From the NCBI GenBank assembly GCA_964431735.1, contig CAYSLJ010000105.1:1-26291 (forward strand): a stretch of DNA of 26,291 bases, written 5' to 3'. Position numbers and translations under genes: made by a program. Positions 15,392 through 23,415 of this stretch are shown here, one piece after another (positions within the stretch are counted from its first letter, which is position 1; each line of letters starts with the position of its first letter). The DNA is from CALARM01 sp964431735 (GTDB taxonomy: Bacteria; Vulcanimicrobiota; SpSt-956; JAKJGF01). Below the pieces are notes generated by a model that saw only the letters and a program-made list of their open reading frames with translations, did not search any database and was not told where the DNA came from.

Positions 15392-16330
15392 ATAACCAAT
15401 CTCACTTTCAACAAGATATTTCAATTTCTCACCATTAAAATATCTTGCCATATTTTCAAGCACAAGTTCTGTAAGTCTTTCAAAAGTATATTCGCCTGAC
15501 CAGGATATATGAGGTGTTATTATGAGATTTTCCACATTCCACAGTTCACTGTCCTGTCCGAGCGGTTCTTCTCTGAAAACATCAAGAACGGCTCCTGCAA
15601 GTCTCTTCTCTTTCAGAGCTTCTATGAGGGACTGTTCATCCAGAATTTCTCCCCTTGCTATATTAATTAAATAAGCAGTGGATTTCATTTTTCCAATCTC
15701 TTTTTTTCCTATGAGATTCTTTGTAGAATCTATAAGTGGCAGAGCCAGAACAATGAAATCTGAGCGGGACAGTACTATATCCATTTCATGAATGCCATAA
15801 ATTTCATCTACAAACTCGACATGTGCCGGTGTTTTTTTAACAGCCACTGTATTCATGCCGAAAGGCTTTGCTTTTCTGGCAATTTCTTTTCCTATACTGC
15901 CGGCACCTATCAACCCCAGGGTTTTGCCGGTTAACTCCATCCCTTCTATTCTGGCCCATTTTTTTTCTTTCTGAAACTTCATATAATCAAAAGTCCTGTG
16001 AGATAAAGAAAGGATATAGGACATGACATATTCCGAGATAGGAATATGATGTATATTTTTCGCTGTAGAAAGTCTTATGTCCTTTCTGTATGACGGAAGA
16101 GATAAAACATGATCACAGCCTGCACTGAGAAGTTGTATCCATTTTAATTTTTTTGCCTTTCTCAAAAGTTCATCAGATATTTTATGACAGATCAAAATAT
16201 CGGCTTCTTCGATAAAATCATCACAATCCTTTCTGGAAGACCAGCTTTTTACAATAAAGTCAGGATATTGTTCCTTTATCTTTTCTTCCAGCAGATTGGG
16301 ATCAAATATAAAAATAAGAATTTTATGCAT
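15389..16330 (-). CDS. D-2-hydroxyacid dehydrogenase family protein
   Basis: 313 residues, normal for the family. An N-terminal substrate-domain part (1-100) is followed by the NAD(P)-binding Rossmann motif GxGxxG at 142-147 (LIGAGSIGKEIARKA). Catalytic residues are present: Arg226 in NIARGE, Glu255 in DVFREEP and His274 in TPHISW. It reduces a 2-keto acid to a D-2-hydroxyacid, or the reverse, with NAD(P)H in the cytoplasm. The sequence resembles the glyoxylate/hydroxypyruvate-reductase-like branch, but the substrate cannot be assigned. AAGGAG at good spacing fixes the ATG. It is divergent from the lytic transglycosylase gene and ends in an array whose first TGA is its stop. No clear pathway partner is adjacent. 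Confidence 0.93.
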   Translation of the reverse strand: MHKILIFIFDPNLLEEKIKEQYPDFIVKSWSSRKDCDDFIEEADILICHKISDELLRKAKKLKWIQLLSAGCDHVLSLPSYRKDIRLSTAKNIHHIPISEYVMSYILSLSHRTFDYMKFQKEKKWARIEGMELTGKTLGLIGAGSIGKEIARKAKPFGMNTVAVKKTPAHVEFVDEIYGIHEMDIVLSRSDFIVLALPLIDSTKNLIGKKEIGKMKSTAYLINIARGEILDEQSLIEALKEKRLAGAVLDVFREEPLGQDSELWNVENLIITPHISWSGEYTFERLTELVLENMARYFNGEKLKYLVESEIGY

Positions 16331-16450
16331 GAGAAAACTCCTTTTTCTAAAAATCCTCTTATAATTTTATATCTTTTTTCATTAAAAATCTATCCTCTTG
16401 CAGGAAAATAAAAAAATATGTCGTATTTTACTTATTCGCACTTGATTTTA

Positions 16451-16478
16451 TTCAATAAAATTACACCTGTCATAATAT
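16451..16478 (+). promoter_or_regulatory. Weak sigma70-like promoter candidate
   Basis: TTCAAT (16451-16456) and TAATAT (16473-16478) are separated by 16 bases, in the divergent gap ahead of the lytic transglycosylase. The -10 is good and the -35 is poor. The prediction rests on sequence similarity alone. This gap lacks heptamer arrays, which leaves room for ordinary promoters. Confidence 0.25.
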
Positions 16479-16499
16479 TTATTTCCTGTACTGACCTGT

Positions 16500-16540
16500 A
16501 CCCTTCGGGGGAACAACTCGCAAACTTCTGTCGCAGAAGT
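16500..16540 (+). promoter_or_regulatory. Two small hairpins in the transglycosylase leader
   Basis: CCC-TTCG-GGG (16501-16510) can form a UUCG tetraloop hairpin. ACTTCTG-TCG-CAGAAGT (16524-16540) is a perfect 7-bp stem with a 3-base loop. Both lie in the 5' leader about 30-70 bases before the start codon. They could form a structured leader or a short attenuator, but no U-tract follows. I recognise no known riboswitch. Confidence 0.35.
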
Positions 16541-16573
16541 AAATCAGAAAACATTCCAGGAGGAATTTTTTAA

Positions 16574-17314
16574 ATGAAAAATCTTTTTTTATCTTTAACA
16601 ACGTTAACACTTATTGTATCACTTATTTTACCTGTATACGGGAGCCGGCAGGATGTGGCAGGAGCTTCATTTATACAGACAAACTGGGGATACGGAACAT
16701 CTGAAAATAAATATAACCAGATAATATTAACTGCCATTGAGAAAAAATGGTGTAATTATGAACTCACCATATATCCGATTCTTATAAAAGCTACCATAGC
16801 AATCGAAAGCGGTTTCTGTCCGAATGCAGTAAGTCCCAGCGGTTATGCAGGCCTCATGCAGATCGGCAAAAACGAAGCAAAGGCCCAGGGGCTTTCATTA
16901 AGTCCCAGAGACGAAAGATTTATACCTGAGAAAAATATTATGGCAGCCCTGGGAACATTAAAAACAAAACACAGGGTTATAAAATATCCTGTAGAGGTTT
17001 ATCCAAATAAATCCTGGGCAAAAGCGGTAAATAAATTTTACGGTACACATGGAAAACCCGATCTTTATCAGGAATGGATATTGACCATGGGTGCTTATAA
17101 CGGTGGAGGAGCTACAGTACTGAGAGCCATGAATTACTGCATAAAAGAAGGTAAAGATCCAAGAGACTGGGATAATCTTTATCGTCCGGGACATCCTTCC
17201 TCTTCCCCTTTATATAGAGCAATAGTAGATGTTTACGGTACCAGATATGCTAAATGTAAATTTTACGAGATGGGTAATTATCCGGTTAAAATATATAATC
17301 TTGCCAGTAAGTAA
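16574..17314 (+). CDS. Exported lytic transglycosylase (SLT domain)
   Basis: 246 residues. A signal peptide covers about residues 1-23 (short basic start, hydrophobic core, cut near VYG). The SLT domain has the catalytic Glu78 in IAIESGF, then GYAGLMQI (90-97) and AYNGG (174-178), the usual order for goose-lysozyme-like transglycosylases. It would cut the MurNAc-GlcNAc bond of peptidoglycan in the periplasm, leaving a 1,6-anhydro product. Roles include cell-wall turnover or making room for envelope machines. AGGAGG nine bases before the ATG fixes the start. The PHP gene begins 26 bp after the stop, so the two are probably co-transcribed. Three cysteines in the mature part (60, 82, 189) might form a disulphide. 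Confidence 0.93.
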   Translation: MKNLFLSLTTLTLIVSLILPVYGSRQDVAGASFIQTNWGYGTSENKYNQIILTAIEKKWCNYELTIYPILIKATIAIESGFCPNAVSPSGYAGLMQIGKNEAKAQGLSLSPRDERFIPEKNIMAALGTLKTKHRVIKYPVEVYPNKSWAKAVNKFYGTHGKPDLYQEWILTMGAYNGGGATVLRAMNYCIKEGKDPRDWDNLYRPGHPSSSPLYRAIVDVYGTRYAKCKFYEMGNYPVKIYNLASK

Positions 17315-17340
17315 TACTATCTCGTAGAACCGGATATTCC

Positions 17341-18072
17341 ATGATAAATAAAGCAATGGATTATATTAAAAGAAAAATCGGGATCACAAAAGGTTCTACC
17401 ATAAAAATAGATATTCACTGTCATACCTCTCTATATTCAGGCTGTTCCATTCAAACTCCAGAAGATGCAGTTGAAACAGCCATAAGAAGAGGTCTTGATG
17501 GAATTGTAATAACAGAACATGGTATACTCTGGAACAGAGAAGAATTGGCGAATTTACAGCAAAAATATCCTGACTTTTTGATATTAAACGGTATTGAGTA
17601 TTCGGCAGAATCTTATGACATGCTCATTTACGGCATACCTGACAATTGTCCAATCCCGAGTTCCCCCAAAATGGATGAAAAAATAAGTAAACTCAAAATA
17701 AAAACCAGAAATATTTTCGGAAGAATTCCTGATGCACTGAAAGTAGAACATGTGCTGGATTATTTCGAGAAACTCGGATGTGCCTTTATCCTCCCGCACC
17801 CATTCAGATTCAACACAGAAATGAAGCTATCCATTAAAACCATTAAAAGATTTCATGGAATAGAAGTGGATTCATCCAATTTTCATGATGAAGACAGAGA
17901 ACTGGCTATGAAGCTGTCAGAAAGATATAAAATTCCTGCCGTTACTGCTTCTGACAGCCACAGTACGAAAACTATCGGCCTGTGGTATATAGAAATACCG
18001 GAAATCAAAAATATGAAAGACTTTGTAAGAATAATTAAACAGGGCAAATGGAAAGTGAGTAGTGAGAAGTGA
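17341..18072 (+). CDS. PHP-domain metal-dependent phosphoesterase
   Basis: 243 residues, no signal peptide. PHP metal motifs are in order: IDIHCHTSLYS (His26, His28), ITEH (His60), NGIEYS (Glu86), LPHPFRF (His153) and ASDSHS (Asp205, His207). This is the YciV/TrpH-like small PHP family, hydrolases of phosphoesters such as histidinol phosphate, 3',5'-nucleoside bisphosphate or short oligonucleotides; the substrate is not readable from sequence. The start has only a weak ribosome-binding site, consistent with read-through from the transglycosylase 26 bp upstream. The last residues (VSSEK) and the stop are encoded in heptamer DNA (AGTGAGT AGTGAGA AGTGAAA), so the C-terminus may be a repeat-derived tail. 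Confidence 0.88.
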   Translation: MINKAMDYIKRKIGITKGSTIKIDIHCHTSLYSGCSIQTPEDAVETAIRRGLDGIVITEHGILWNREELANLQQKYPDFLILNGIEYSAESYDMLIYGIPDNCPIPSSPKMDEKISKLKIKTRNIFGRIPDALKVEHVLDYFEKLGCAFILPHPFRFNTEMKLSIKTIKRFHGIEVDSSNFHDEDRELAMKLSERYKIPAVTASDSHSTKTIGLWYIEIPEIKNMKDFVRIIKQGKWKVSSEK

Positions 18073-18083
18073 AAAGTGAGTAG

Positions 18084-18105
18084 GGGCGACCCCCTGTGGT
18101 CGCCC
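18084..18105. repeat. REP-like stem-loop, GGGCGACC...GGTCGCCC
   Basis: A perfect 8-bp stem (18084-18091 with 18098-18105) with loop CCCTGT, inside the context GTAGGGGCGACC. It resembles the short GGGGCGACC-type intergenic palindromes scattered in several bacterial phyla. It is much more GC-rich than its surroundings. This is the only copy I found in the window. Confidence 0.6.
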
Positions 18106-18126
18106 GGTATCGGTGAAAACGCGCAT

Positions 18127-18355
18127 CACGCATCACGGGGCACGCATCACGGGGCACGCATCACGGGGCACGCATCACGGGNNNNNNNNNNNNNNNNNNN
18201 NNNNNNNNNNNNNNNNNNNNNNNNNNNNNNNNNNNNNNNNNNNNNNNNNNNNNNNNNNNNNNNNNNNNNNNNNNNNNNNNNCACGCATCACGGGGCACGC
18301 ATCACGGGGCACGCATCACGGGGCACGCATCACGGGTCACGCATCACGGGGCACG
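18127..18355. repeat. 14-bp minisatellite (CACGCATCACGGGG)n
   Basis: Four copies precede the gap (18127-18181, the last cut by it) and five follow (18282-18351; one ends GGGT). The unit is two heptamers (CACGCAT, CACGGGG), so it is a homogenised form of the arrays seen elsewhere. The near-identity of copies points to recent expansion. True copy number is unknown. Confidence 0.95.
18182..18281. other. Assembly gap, 100 N
   Basis: Exactly 100 undetermined bases, the usual placeholder length, inside the minisatellite. The real distance may be shorter or much longer, and extra sequence could be missing here. Confidence 0.98.
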
Positions 18356-18377
18356 AAAAAAAAGGAGTGTAATAATT

Positions 18378-19526
18378 ATGGACATAGAAAAAATAAGATC
18401 ATATTTTCCTCAGTTTAAAAAGGTAATTTACTTCAATACAGGTTCTTCGGGGCCTCTCCCGATTCCTGTTATAGAAGAAATTATGAGATATGTAGATATA
18501 ACAAAAAATGAAGGCTCTGCATCTCCCCTCCTCTATGATGAAATAGGAAAATTGGATTTAAGACATAAGATTGCAAATTTCTTTAACGTTACAGAAAGTG
18601 AAATATGCCTGACTCACAGTACCTCCGATGGTCTGGGCATAGTATTTTCAGGAATTGACTGGAAAAAAGGAGACGAAATTGTAGCAGTATATCCTGAATA
18701 TATTTCCGGTATGTTAGACTGTCAGAATATTGAAAAACAATATGGAGTAAAACTTAAAATTGTCAGGACAGACGAAAAAGCTTTCATAGTAGAAGAAAAT
18801 ATTATCGGAGAAATCAAGGAAAAAACAAAACTCGTCCTTATAAGCCATGTAAACTATCATAACGGCCAGAAACTGGATTGTAAAAAAATATGCAGATCTG
18901 CAAAAGAGCAAAATGCCATGGTAATTATTGATGGAGCTCAATCAGTGGGAGCAATTCCTGTAAATATAAAAGATATAGATCCCGATTTTTACGTATTTCC
19001 TGCCCAGAAATGGCTCCTCGGAGAAGAAGGTATGGGAGGTCTATATGTAAAAAAAGAAGCTTTAAACTACCTGAAACCGGGCCGTATGGGTTATAATTCT
19101 GTAGAGAAATTTTCTCCTTCCGAAGGTTTTATACTGCACAGAGGAGCCAGGAGATTTGAAGTAGGCACTCCATGCAGTGCCTCATATTTTGCTTTTTCCG
19201 CAGCAATCGACTTCTATAATATGATCGGTGAAGATTTTATCTGTTCCAGAATAGAAAAACTTGTGTCTTATCTGAAAGATAAAATGTCAGGTATAAAAGG
19301 AGTTCATATAATCAGTCCTGTGGAAAAGGAAAAATCCAGCGGTCTTGTATCATTTGTAACTCAGGCTGTTGATATGAACAATATAGTTACAGATATGTAC
19401 AGAAGCAAAAAGATTATTATAAGATCCATACCCTATCCTGAATGTCTCAGGGTTTCAGTACACTACTTCAATACGGAAAAAGAAATTGATATGTTAATAG
19501 AAGCTCTTAAAGGTTATATTTATTGA
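18378..19526 (+). CDS. Class V aminotransferase family PLP enzyme
   Basis: 382 residues, full length. Fold-type I PLP motifs: NTGSSGPLP (20-28), a THSTSDGLG turn (79-87), IIDGAQSVG with Asp185, and Schiff-base Lys211 in PAQKWLLG. This is the NifS/isopenicillin-N-epimerase-like group; the active-site Cys loop of cysteine desulphurases is not obvious, so desulphurase activity is not claimed. Possible reactions are transamination or elimination on an amino acid. AAGGAG lies about 12 bases before the ATG. It precedes the molybdenum hydroxylase genes on the same strand with a 153-bp gap; a cofactor role (for example sulphur supply to the Mo centre) is possible but unsupported. Confidence 0.9.
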   Translation: MDIEKIRSYFPQFKKVIYFNTGSSGPLPIPVIEEIMRYVDITKNEGSASPLLYDEIGKLDLRHKIANFFNVTESEICLTHSTSDGLGIVFSGIDWKKGDEIVAVYPEYISGMLDCQNIEKQYGVKLKIVRTDEKAFIVEENIIGEIKEKTKLVLISHVNYHNGQKLDCKKICRSAKEQNAMVIIDGAQSVGAIPVNIKDIDPDFYVFPAQKWLLGEEGMGGLYVKKEALNYLKPGRMGYNSVEKFSPSEGFILHRGARRFEVGTPCSASYFAFSAAIDFYNMIGEDFICSRIEKLVSYLKDKMSGIKGVHIISPVEKEKSSGLVSFVTQAVDMNNIVTDMYRSKKIIIRSIPYPECLRVSVHYFNTEKEIDMLIEALKGYIY

Positions 19527-19536
19527 TTATAAGGGT

Positions 19537-19600
19537 GGTTATAGGTGAAGGGTGAAGGGTGAATAATGTCAATTTTCACTATTCCCTGATACCCATGAAA
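19537..19600. repeat. Short GTGAAGG heptamer array
   Basis: Three GTGAAGG/GTGAATA units follow the aminotransferase stop, then TTTCACTATTCCC in the opposite sense. GTGAA and TTCAC can pair across about 11 bases. The rest of the 153-bp gap shows no gene. Confidence 0.7.
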
Positions 19601-19679
19601 TTTCCCTAAAATTAATGAAGGAAATCTGCTTTTTTAAGTAAATATATATTGTGAATAGTTAAACCGGGAGGGATAAGCT

Positions 19680-20534
19680 ATGATAAAAGAATTTTATACA
19701 CCTACCACAGTAGCAGATGCTCTGAGGATAAAAGAGGAACAGCCTGATTACAGGTTTCTGGCAGGAGGTACTGAAATAAATGCAAAAGGTTATCCAGGAA
19801 CTCCTGAGAATATTTCAGGACTTATAAGCCTTGGAAGGCTTGGATTATCGGGAATAAAAAAAGAAGAAGACAGGTTAGTTATTTACCCATTAATAACATT
19901 ACAACAAATCATAGAAAAGCCGGAGCTTTCCGAAGAGCCTTTTTCTATGATAAAACAGGCTGCTTCAAATGTAAGTAACAGGAATGTAAGAAATATGGCA
20001 ACTCTGGGAGGTAATATTGCTGCATGTAAATCCTGTTCAGATATGATACCGGTATTGCTTGTAATGGATACTTTTCTGGAAATTTATTCTTCCGAAGATT
20101 TGAAACAGGAAGTACCACTTTATGAATATATACAGAAAAAAGAAAGACCCCTTATAACAAAGGTAATCGTGCCATTTCGTAAAAACTTCCATATTTCCAT
20201 ATGCCGCTATACAAGAACATCAAATGATCTGGCATTAATAAATGTCTGTCTCGGTATGGAACTTGAAGAAGGTATATGTAAAGATGCAAGACTGGCAATA
20301 GGAGGGGTATCTGTAACACCTGTCAGGATACCGGAAACAGAAGAATTTCTCAGAGGTCACGAACTTAAAGGTAAATTAATAGATTATGCCCCTGAGGTCA
20401 GGAAACATCTGGAAAGCCATATAAGCCCTATTGATGATCTGAGAGGAAAAGGATGGTTCAAAAAAGAACTTGCCGGCGGTCTTGTTATACAGGCTCTCTA
20501 TGAAGCAGCGAAAAAAGGAGGCATTTCCCTGTGA
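19680..20534 (+). CDS. Xanthine dehydrogenase-family FAD-binding subunit
   Basis: 284 residues, typical for the medium (CoxM/XdhB/YgfM-like) subunit. The FAD-binding motifs are visible: FLAGGTE (26-32) and NVRNMATLGGNIA (102-114), the latter holding the pyrophosphate loop; a C-terminal CO-dehydrogenase-flavoprotein domain follows. It passes electrons from the Fe-S clusters of the partner to NAD or another acceptor. GGGAGG before the ATG is strong. The stop overlaps the next start by 4 bp (GTGA), so the two subunits are translationally coupled. The combination with a fused Fe-S/Mo subunit matches the YgfM-XdhD type arrangement. Cytoplasmic, no signal. Confidence 0.93.
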   Translation: MIKEFYTPTTVADALRIKEEQPDYRFLAGGTEINAKGYPGTPENISGLISLGRLGLSGIKKEEDRLVIYPLITLQQIIEKPELSEEPFSMIKQAASNVSNRNVRNMATLGGNIAACKSCSDMIPVLLVMDTFLEIYSSEDLKQEVPLYEYIQKKERPLITKVIVPFRKNFHISICRYTRTSNDLALINVCLGMELEEGICKDARLAIGGVSVTPVRIPETEEFLRGHELKGKLIDYAPEVRKHLESHISPIDDLRGKGWFKKELAGGLVIQALYEAAKKGGISL

Positions 20535-23338
20535 AAATAAATATAACATTAAACGGAAAACCTAAAAGACTTGACACAGAACCGGGAGAAAGAGTGCTGG
20601 ATCTACTCAGGCGAAATGGAATCATTTCTGTAAAAAACGGCTGTGACGGTGAAGGTACATGCGGAGCATGTACAATTCTTCTTAACGGGAAATCAGTAAA
20701 TTCATGTCAGTTATTATCTCCTCAAATAGACGGATGTGATGTAAGAACATCTGAATGTCTTGCAAAAAACAATCAACTCCATATAATACAGCAGGCCTTT
20801 CTTGATACGGGTGTGGTTCAATGCGGTTACTGTACTCCTGCCATGCTTGTGGCAACACTGGAACTTCTGGAAAGAAATCCTGAACCATCTGAAGAGGATG
20901 TAAAAGACGCTCTTTCAGGTATCATATGTAGATGCACGGGATACAAACAGATCTTTGATGCCATAGAAGTAGCAGTAAAAAGAATGAAAGGTGATAAGAA
21001 TTATAAAAAGGAATATCCTTCTTTCCGTAAAGACCTCAGAATAGTAGGAAAATCTACAACCAAAGTTGACGGACATCAACTTCTATGTTCTGATCCGAGT
21101 TTTGTAGAAGATATGGTAAGACCCAATTCTCTCTACGTAAAGGTTCTTGCAAGTCCTCATGCCCATGCCATAATAAAAAACATAGATATAAGTGAAGCTG
21201 AAAACATGGAAGGTGTTGAATTTATCCTTACCCATGAAAACTGCCCTGATGTGCTTTACGGCTCTGCAGGACAGTGTTATCCCGAACCGTCTCCTTATGA
21301 CAGAAGGATAATAAATAAAAAAATGAGGTTTTCAGGAGACAGAGTTGCCGCAGTGGCAGCTACATCTGAAAAAAATGCAATGGAAGCACTGAAAAAAATA
21401 AAGGTAGAATATGAAATTCTTCCTGCTATATTATCAATAGAACAGGCCATGAGTGATCATTCGGTGCAGGTTCATGATGAAACAACATCTGAATACTGTT
21501 TTCATGTAGGTCAGGATCTTGCAAAAAATATTGCTGCTTCCAATAAAGGCGGCATAGGTGATATAGAAAAAGGTTTTAAAGAAGCCGATTTTATAATAGA
21601 AAGAACCTATAAAACAGGACATATTCAATGCACTCCTCTTGAGCCACATGTAGTTTATACCTATATGGAAGGTGACAGGCTTGTAATAAGAGCTTCTACC
21701 CAGGTTCCGTTCCACCTGAGAAGGATAGTATCAAGAGCAACCGGTTACCCTGAAACAAAAATCCATGTCATTAAAGAAAGGGTAGGAGGAGGTTTTGGTG
21801 CAAAGCAGGATGTAGTAATGGAAGAACTGGCGGCCTATATAACACTTAAAACAGGGAAACCGGTTTTTTTCCGTTTTACAAGACAGGAAGAATTTGTAGC
21901 ATCCAGGACAAGGCATCCTACTTCAGTAAGAGTCAAAATAGGGGCGAATAAGGACGGGAAAATTACTGCCATAGATATGGATGTAAAGGCAGACACAGGA
22001 GCATACGGTCCCCACTGTCTTACAGTTCCAATGAATGCATGTTCCAAAACACTTCCTCTCTTCAGATGTGAGAATATGCATTATGATGTTACAGTTTATT
22101 ATACAAACAATGTAATTGCAGGAGCATATCAGGGATACGGAGCACCTGCAGGTGCTTTTGCACTTCAGACAGCAATAGCGGAACTTGCTGCAGAAATGAA
22201 TGTAGATTACCTGACTCTGATAAGACTCAACCATGTCCGTACAGGTGACAGACTTGAGATATTGAAATGCCTGGGAGAAGGTCAGGAAGGAATTCCTCAA
22301 CAGGTAACAAGCTGTGCTCTGAGTGACTGTCTCGACAGAGGAGATTTTTCCATAGGATGGGGCAGACCTGAAAAAGGAGATGCTCCCTATTTAAAAAGAG
22401 GGAAAGGGTTTGCCATAATACAGCAGGGTTCCGGTCTTCCCGGACTTGATGCGGCAAATGCAACTATTTATATGCTCGGTGACGGTTCCTTCTTCCTCTG
22501 TATAGGGGGAGCAGATCTCGGCACAGGGCTTGATACGGTAGCTGTAAAGGTAGCAGCGGAAATCCTTATGGTTGATCAGGATAAAGTGTCAGTAAAAGCA
22601 GGAGACACAGATGTAACTCCCTTTGATGTAGGTGCTTATGCATCGAGCGGTACATTCTTTACAGGTTCTGCCGCATATAATGCCGCTCTTGACATGAAGA
22701 AGAAGATTTTAGAGGAAAGCGCAAAAATTTTAGATACTACTACTGACAGGTTAAAACTTGTCTATCCCGGTAAAGTTGTATCTCCGGAAAAAGAACTCAC
22801 CTTTTTAGAAATTGCCAGAATAACACAGAGCGGTAAAGGTACAGGACAGATTATAGCAACAGGGGCTTTCACTACCGAAGAATCTCCCATACCTTACGGA
22901 GCACATTTCGCAAAAGTGGAAGTAAATGAATTGACAGGTACTGTGAAAGTCAAAGCATTCCATGCATATCAGGACTGCGGTACTCCGATCAATCCCGATC
23001 TGGCTCTCGGACAGATGTATGGAGCAATTCTGAAAAGTATAGGCCATACACTCTATGAAAAAATGATCTTTGACGAACATGGCAAATGTCTTAATCCAAA
23101 TTTCCTTGACTATAAAGTTCCTATGATAAAGGATTTGCCGGAAGATTTTCGTTCCGAACTGGTATTTGTAGATGAAAAACTCGGCCCCTTCGGCGGAAAA
23201 TCAATTTCCGAAATTGCTACAAACGGAGCCGCTCCTGCCATAGCAACTGCCATATATGATGCAATAGGCGTATGGGTAAGGGAATATCCTTTTACGGCAG
23301 AAAAAGTGCTGGAATCAATAAGAGAACAGAAAAAGTGA
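20531..23338 (+). CDS. Molybdenum hydroxylase, fused 2Fe-2S and molybdopterin subunit (XdhD-like)
   Basis: 935 residues with a GTG start and AAGGAGG upstream. Residues 1-80 form a plant-type 2Fe-2S domain (Cys38, Cys43, Cys46, Cys59); 85-150 the second 2Fe-2S domain (Cys98, Cys101, Cys133, Cys135); the rest is the Mo-binding large domain. Seen there: GGGFGAKQD (419-427), GAYQGYGAPAG (531-541) and SISEIATNG with the likely catalytic Glu894. In xanthine oxidase an Arg sits where this protein has Gln534 (AYQGYG), so a classical xanthine substrate is uncertain. The fusion and motifs resemble XdhD/YgfN and the selenium-dependent hydroxylase or probable selenate reductase families, which may use labile selenium. 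The accessory genes of those systems are absent here. Substrate unassigned. Confidence 0.93.
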   Translation: MKINITLNGKPKRLDTEPGERVLDLLRRNGIISVKNGCDGEGTCGACTILLNGKSVNSCQLLSPQIDGCDVRTSECLAKNNQLHIIQQAFLDTGVVQCGYCTPAMLVATLELLERNPEPSEEDVKDALSGIICRCTGYKQIFDAIEVAVKRMKGDKNYKKEYPSFRKDLRIVGKSTTKVDGHQLLCSDPSFVEDMVRPNSLYVKVLASPHAHAIIKNIDISEAENMEGVEFILTHENCPDVLYGSAGQCYPEPSPYDRRIINKKMRFSGDRVAAVAATSEKNAMEALKKIKVEYEILPAILSIEQAMSDHSVQVHDETTSEYCFHVGQDLAKNIAASNKGGIGDIEKGFKEADFIIERTYKTGHIQCTPLEPHVVYTYMEGDRLVIRASTQVPFHLRRIVSRATGYPETKIHVIKERVGGGFGAKQDVVMEELAAYITLKTGKPVFFRFTRQEEFVASRTRHPTSVRVKIGANKDGKITAIDMDVKADTGAYGPHCLTVPMNACSKTLPLFRCENMHYDVTVYYTNNVIAGAYQGYGAPAGAFALQTAIAELAAEMNVDYLTLIRLNHVRTGDRLEILKCLGEGQEGIPQQVTSCALSDCLDRGDFSIGWGRPEKGDAPYLKRGKGFAIIQQGSGLPGLDAANATIYMLGDGSFFLCIGGADLGTGLDTVAVKVAAEILMVDQDKVSVKAGDTDVTPFDVGAYASSGTFFTGSAAYNAALDMKKKILEESAKILDTTTDRLKLVYPGKVVSPEKELTFLEIARITQSGKGTGQIIATGAFTTEESPIPYGAHFAKVEVNELTGTVKVKAFHAYQDCGTPINPDLALGQMYGAILKSIGHTLYEKMIFDEHGKCLNPNFLDYKVPMIKDLPEDFRSELVFVDEKLGPFGGKSISEIATNGAAPAIATAIYDAIGVWVREYPFTAEKVLESIREQKK

Positions 23339-23360
23339 ATGGTAGATGTGTGAAAAATGA

Positions 23361-23381
23361 GAAGTAAAGAATATTTACTTC
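23361..23381. promoter_or_regulatory. Perfect 8-bp hairpin between hydroxylase and lipoprotein genes
   Basis: GAAGTAAA (23361-23368), loop GAATA, TTTACTTC (23374-23381). It lies 22 bases after the hydroxylase stop. No U-tract follows, so it is a weak terminator candidate; an RNA-stabilising hairpin or a repeat remnant is equally possible. Confidence 0.35.
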
Positions 23382-23415
23382 ACTACAATTATAACATTGA
23401 AAGGAATGTCTATTT

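Larger units (their letters stand above)
18073..18377. other. 305-bp gene-free gap: heptamers, REP-like stem-loop, minisatellite, assembly gap
   Basis: In order: GTGA-type heptamers continuing from the PHP stop, a REP-like hairpin (18084-18105), a 14-bp minisatellite broken by 100 N, and the aminotransferase ribosome-binding site (AAGGAG near 18360-18367). Apparent reading frames through the repeat are artefacts. Confidence 0.85.

Noticed and set aside
16440..16573. c-di-GMP (GEMM) or c-di-AMP (ydaO) riboswitch
   Set aside because: I could not find the conserved core sequences of either class; only two simple hairpins are present.
18076..18418. Two open frames through the minisatellite and N run
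   Set aside because: They translate repeats (ARITGHAS-like) and undetermined bases; no ribosome-binding site or protein character.
20531..23338. In-frame UGA selenocysteine in the hydroxylase
   Set aside because: The frame has no internal TGA; selenium use, if any, would be as a labile ligand.
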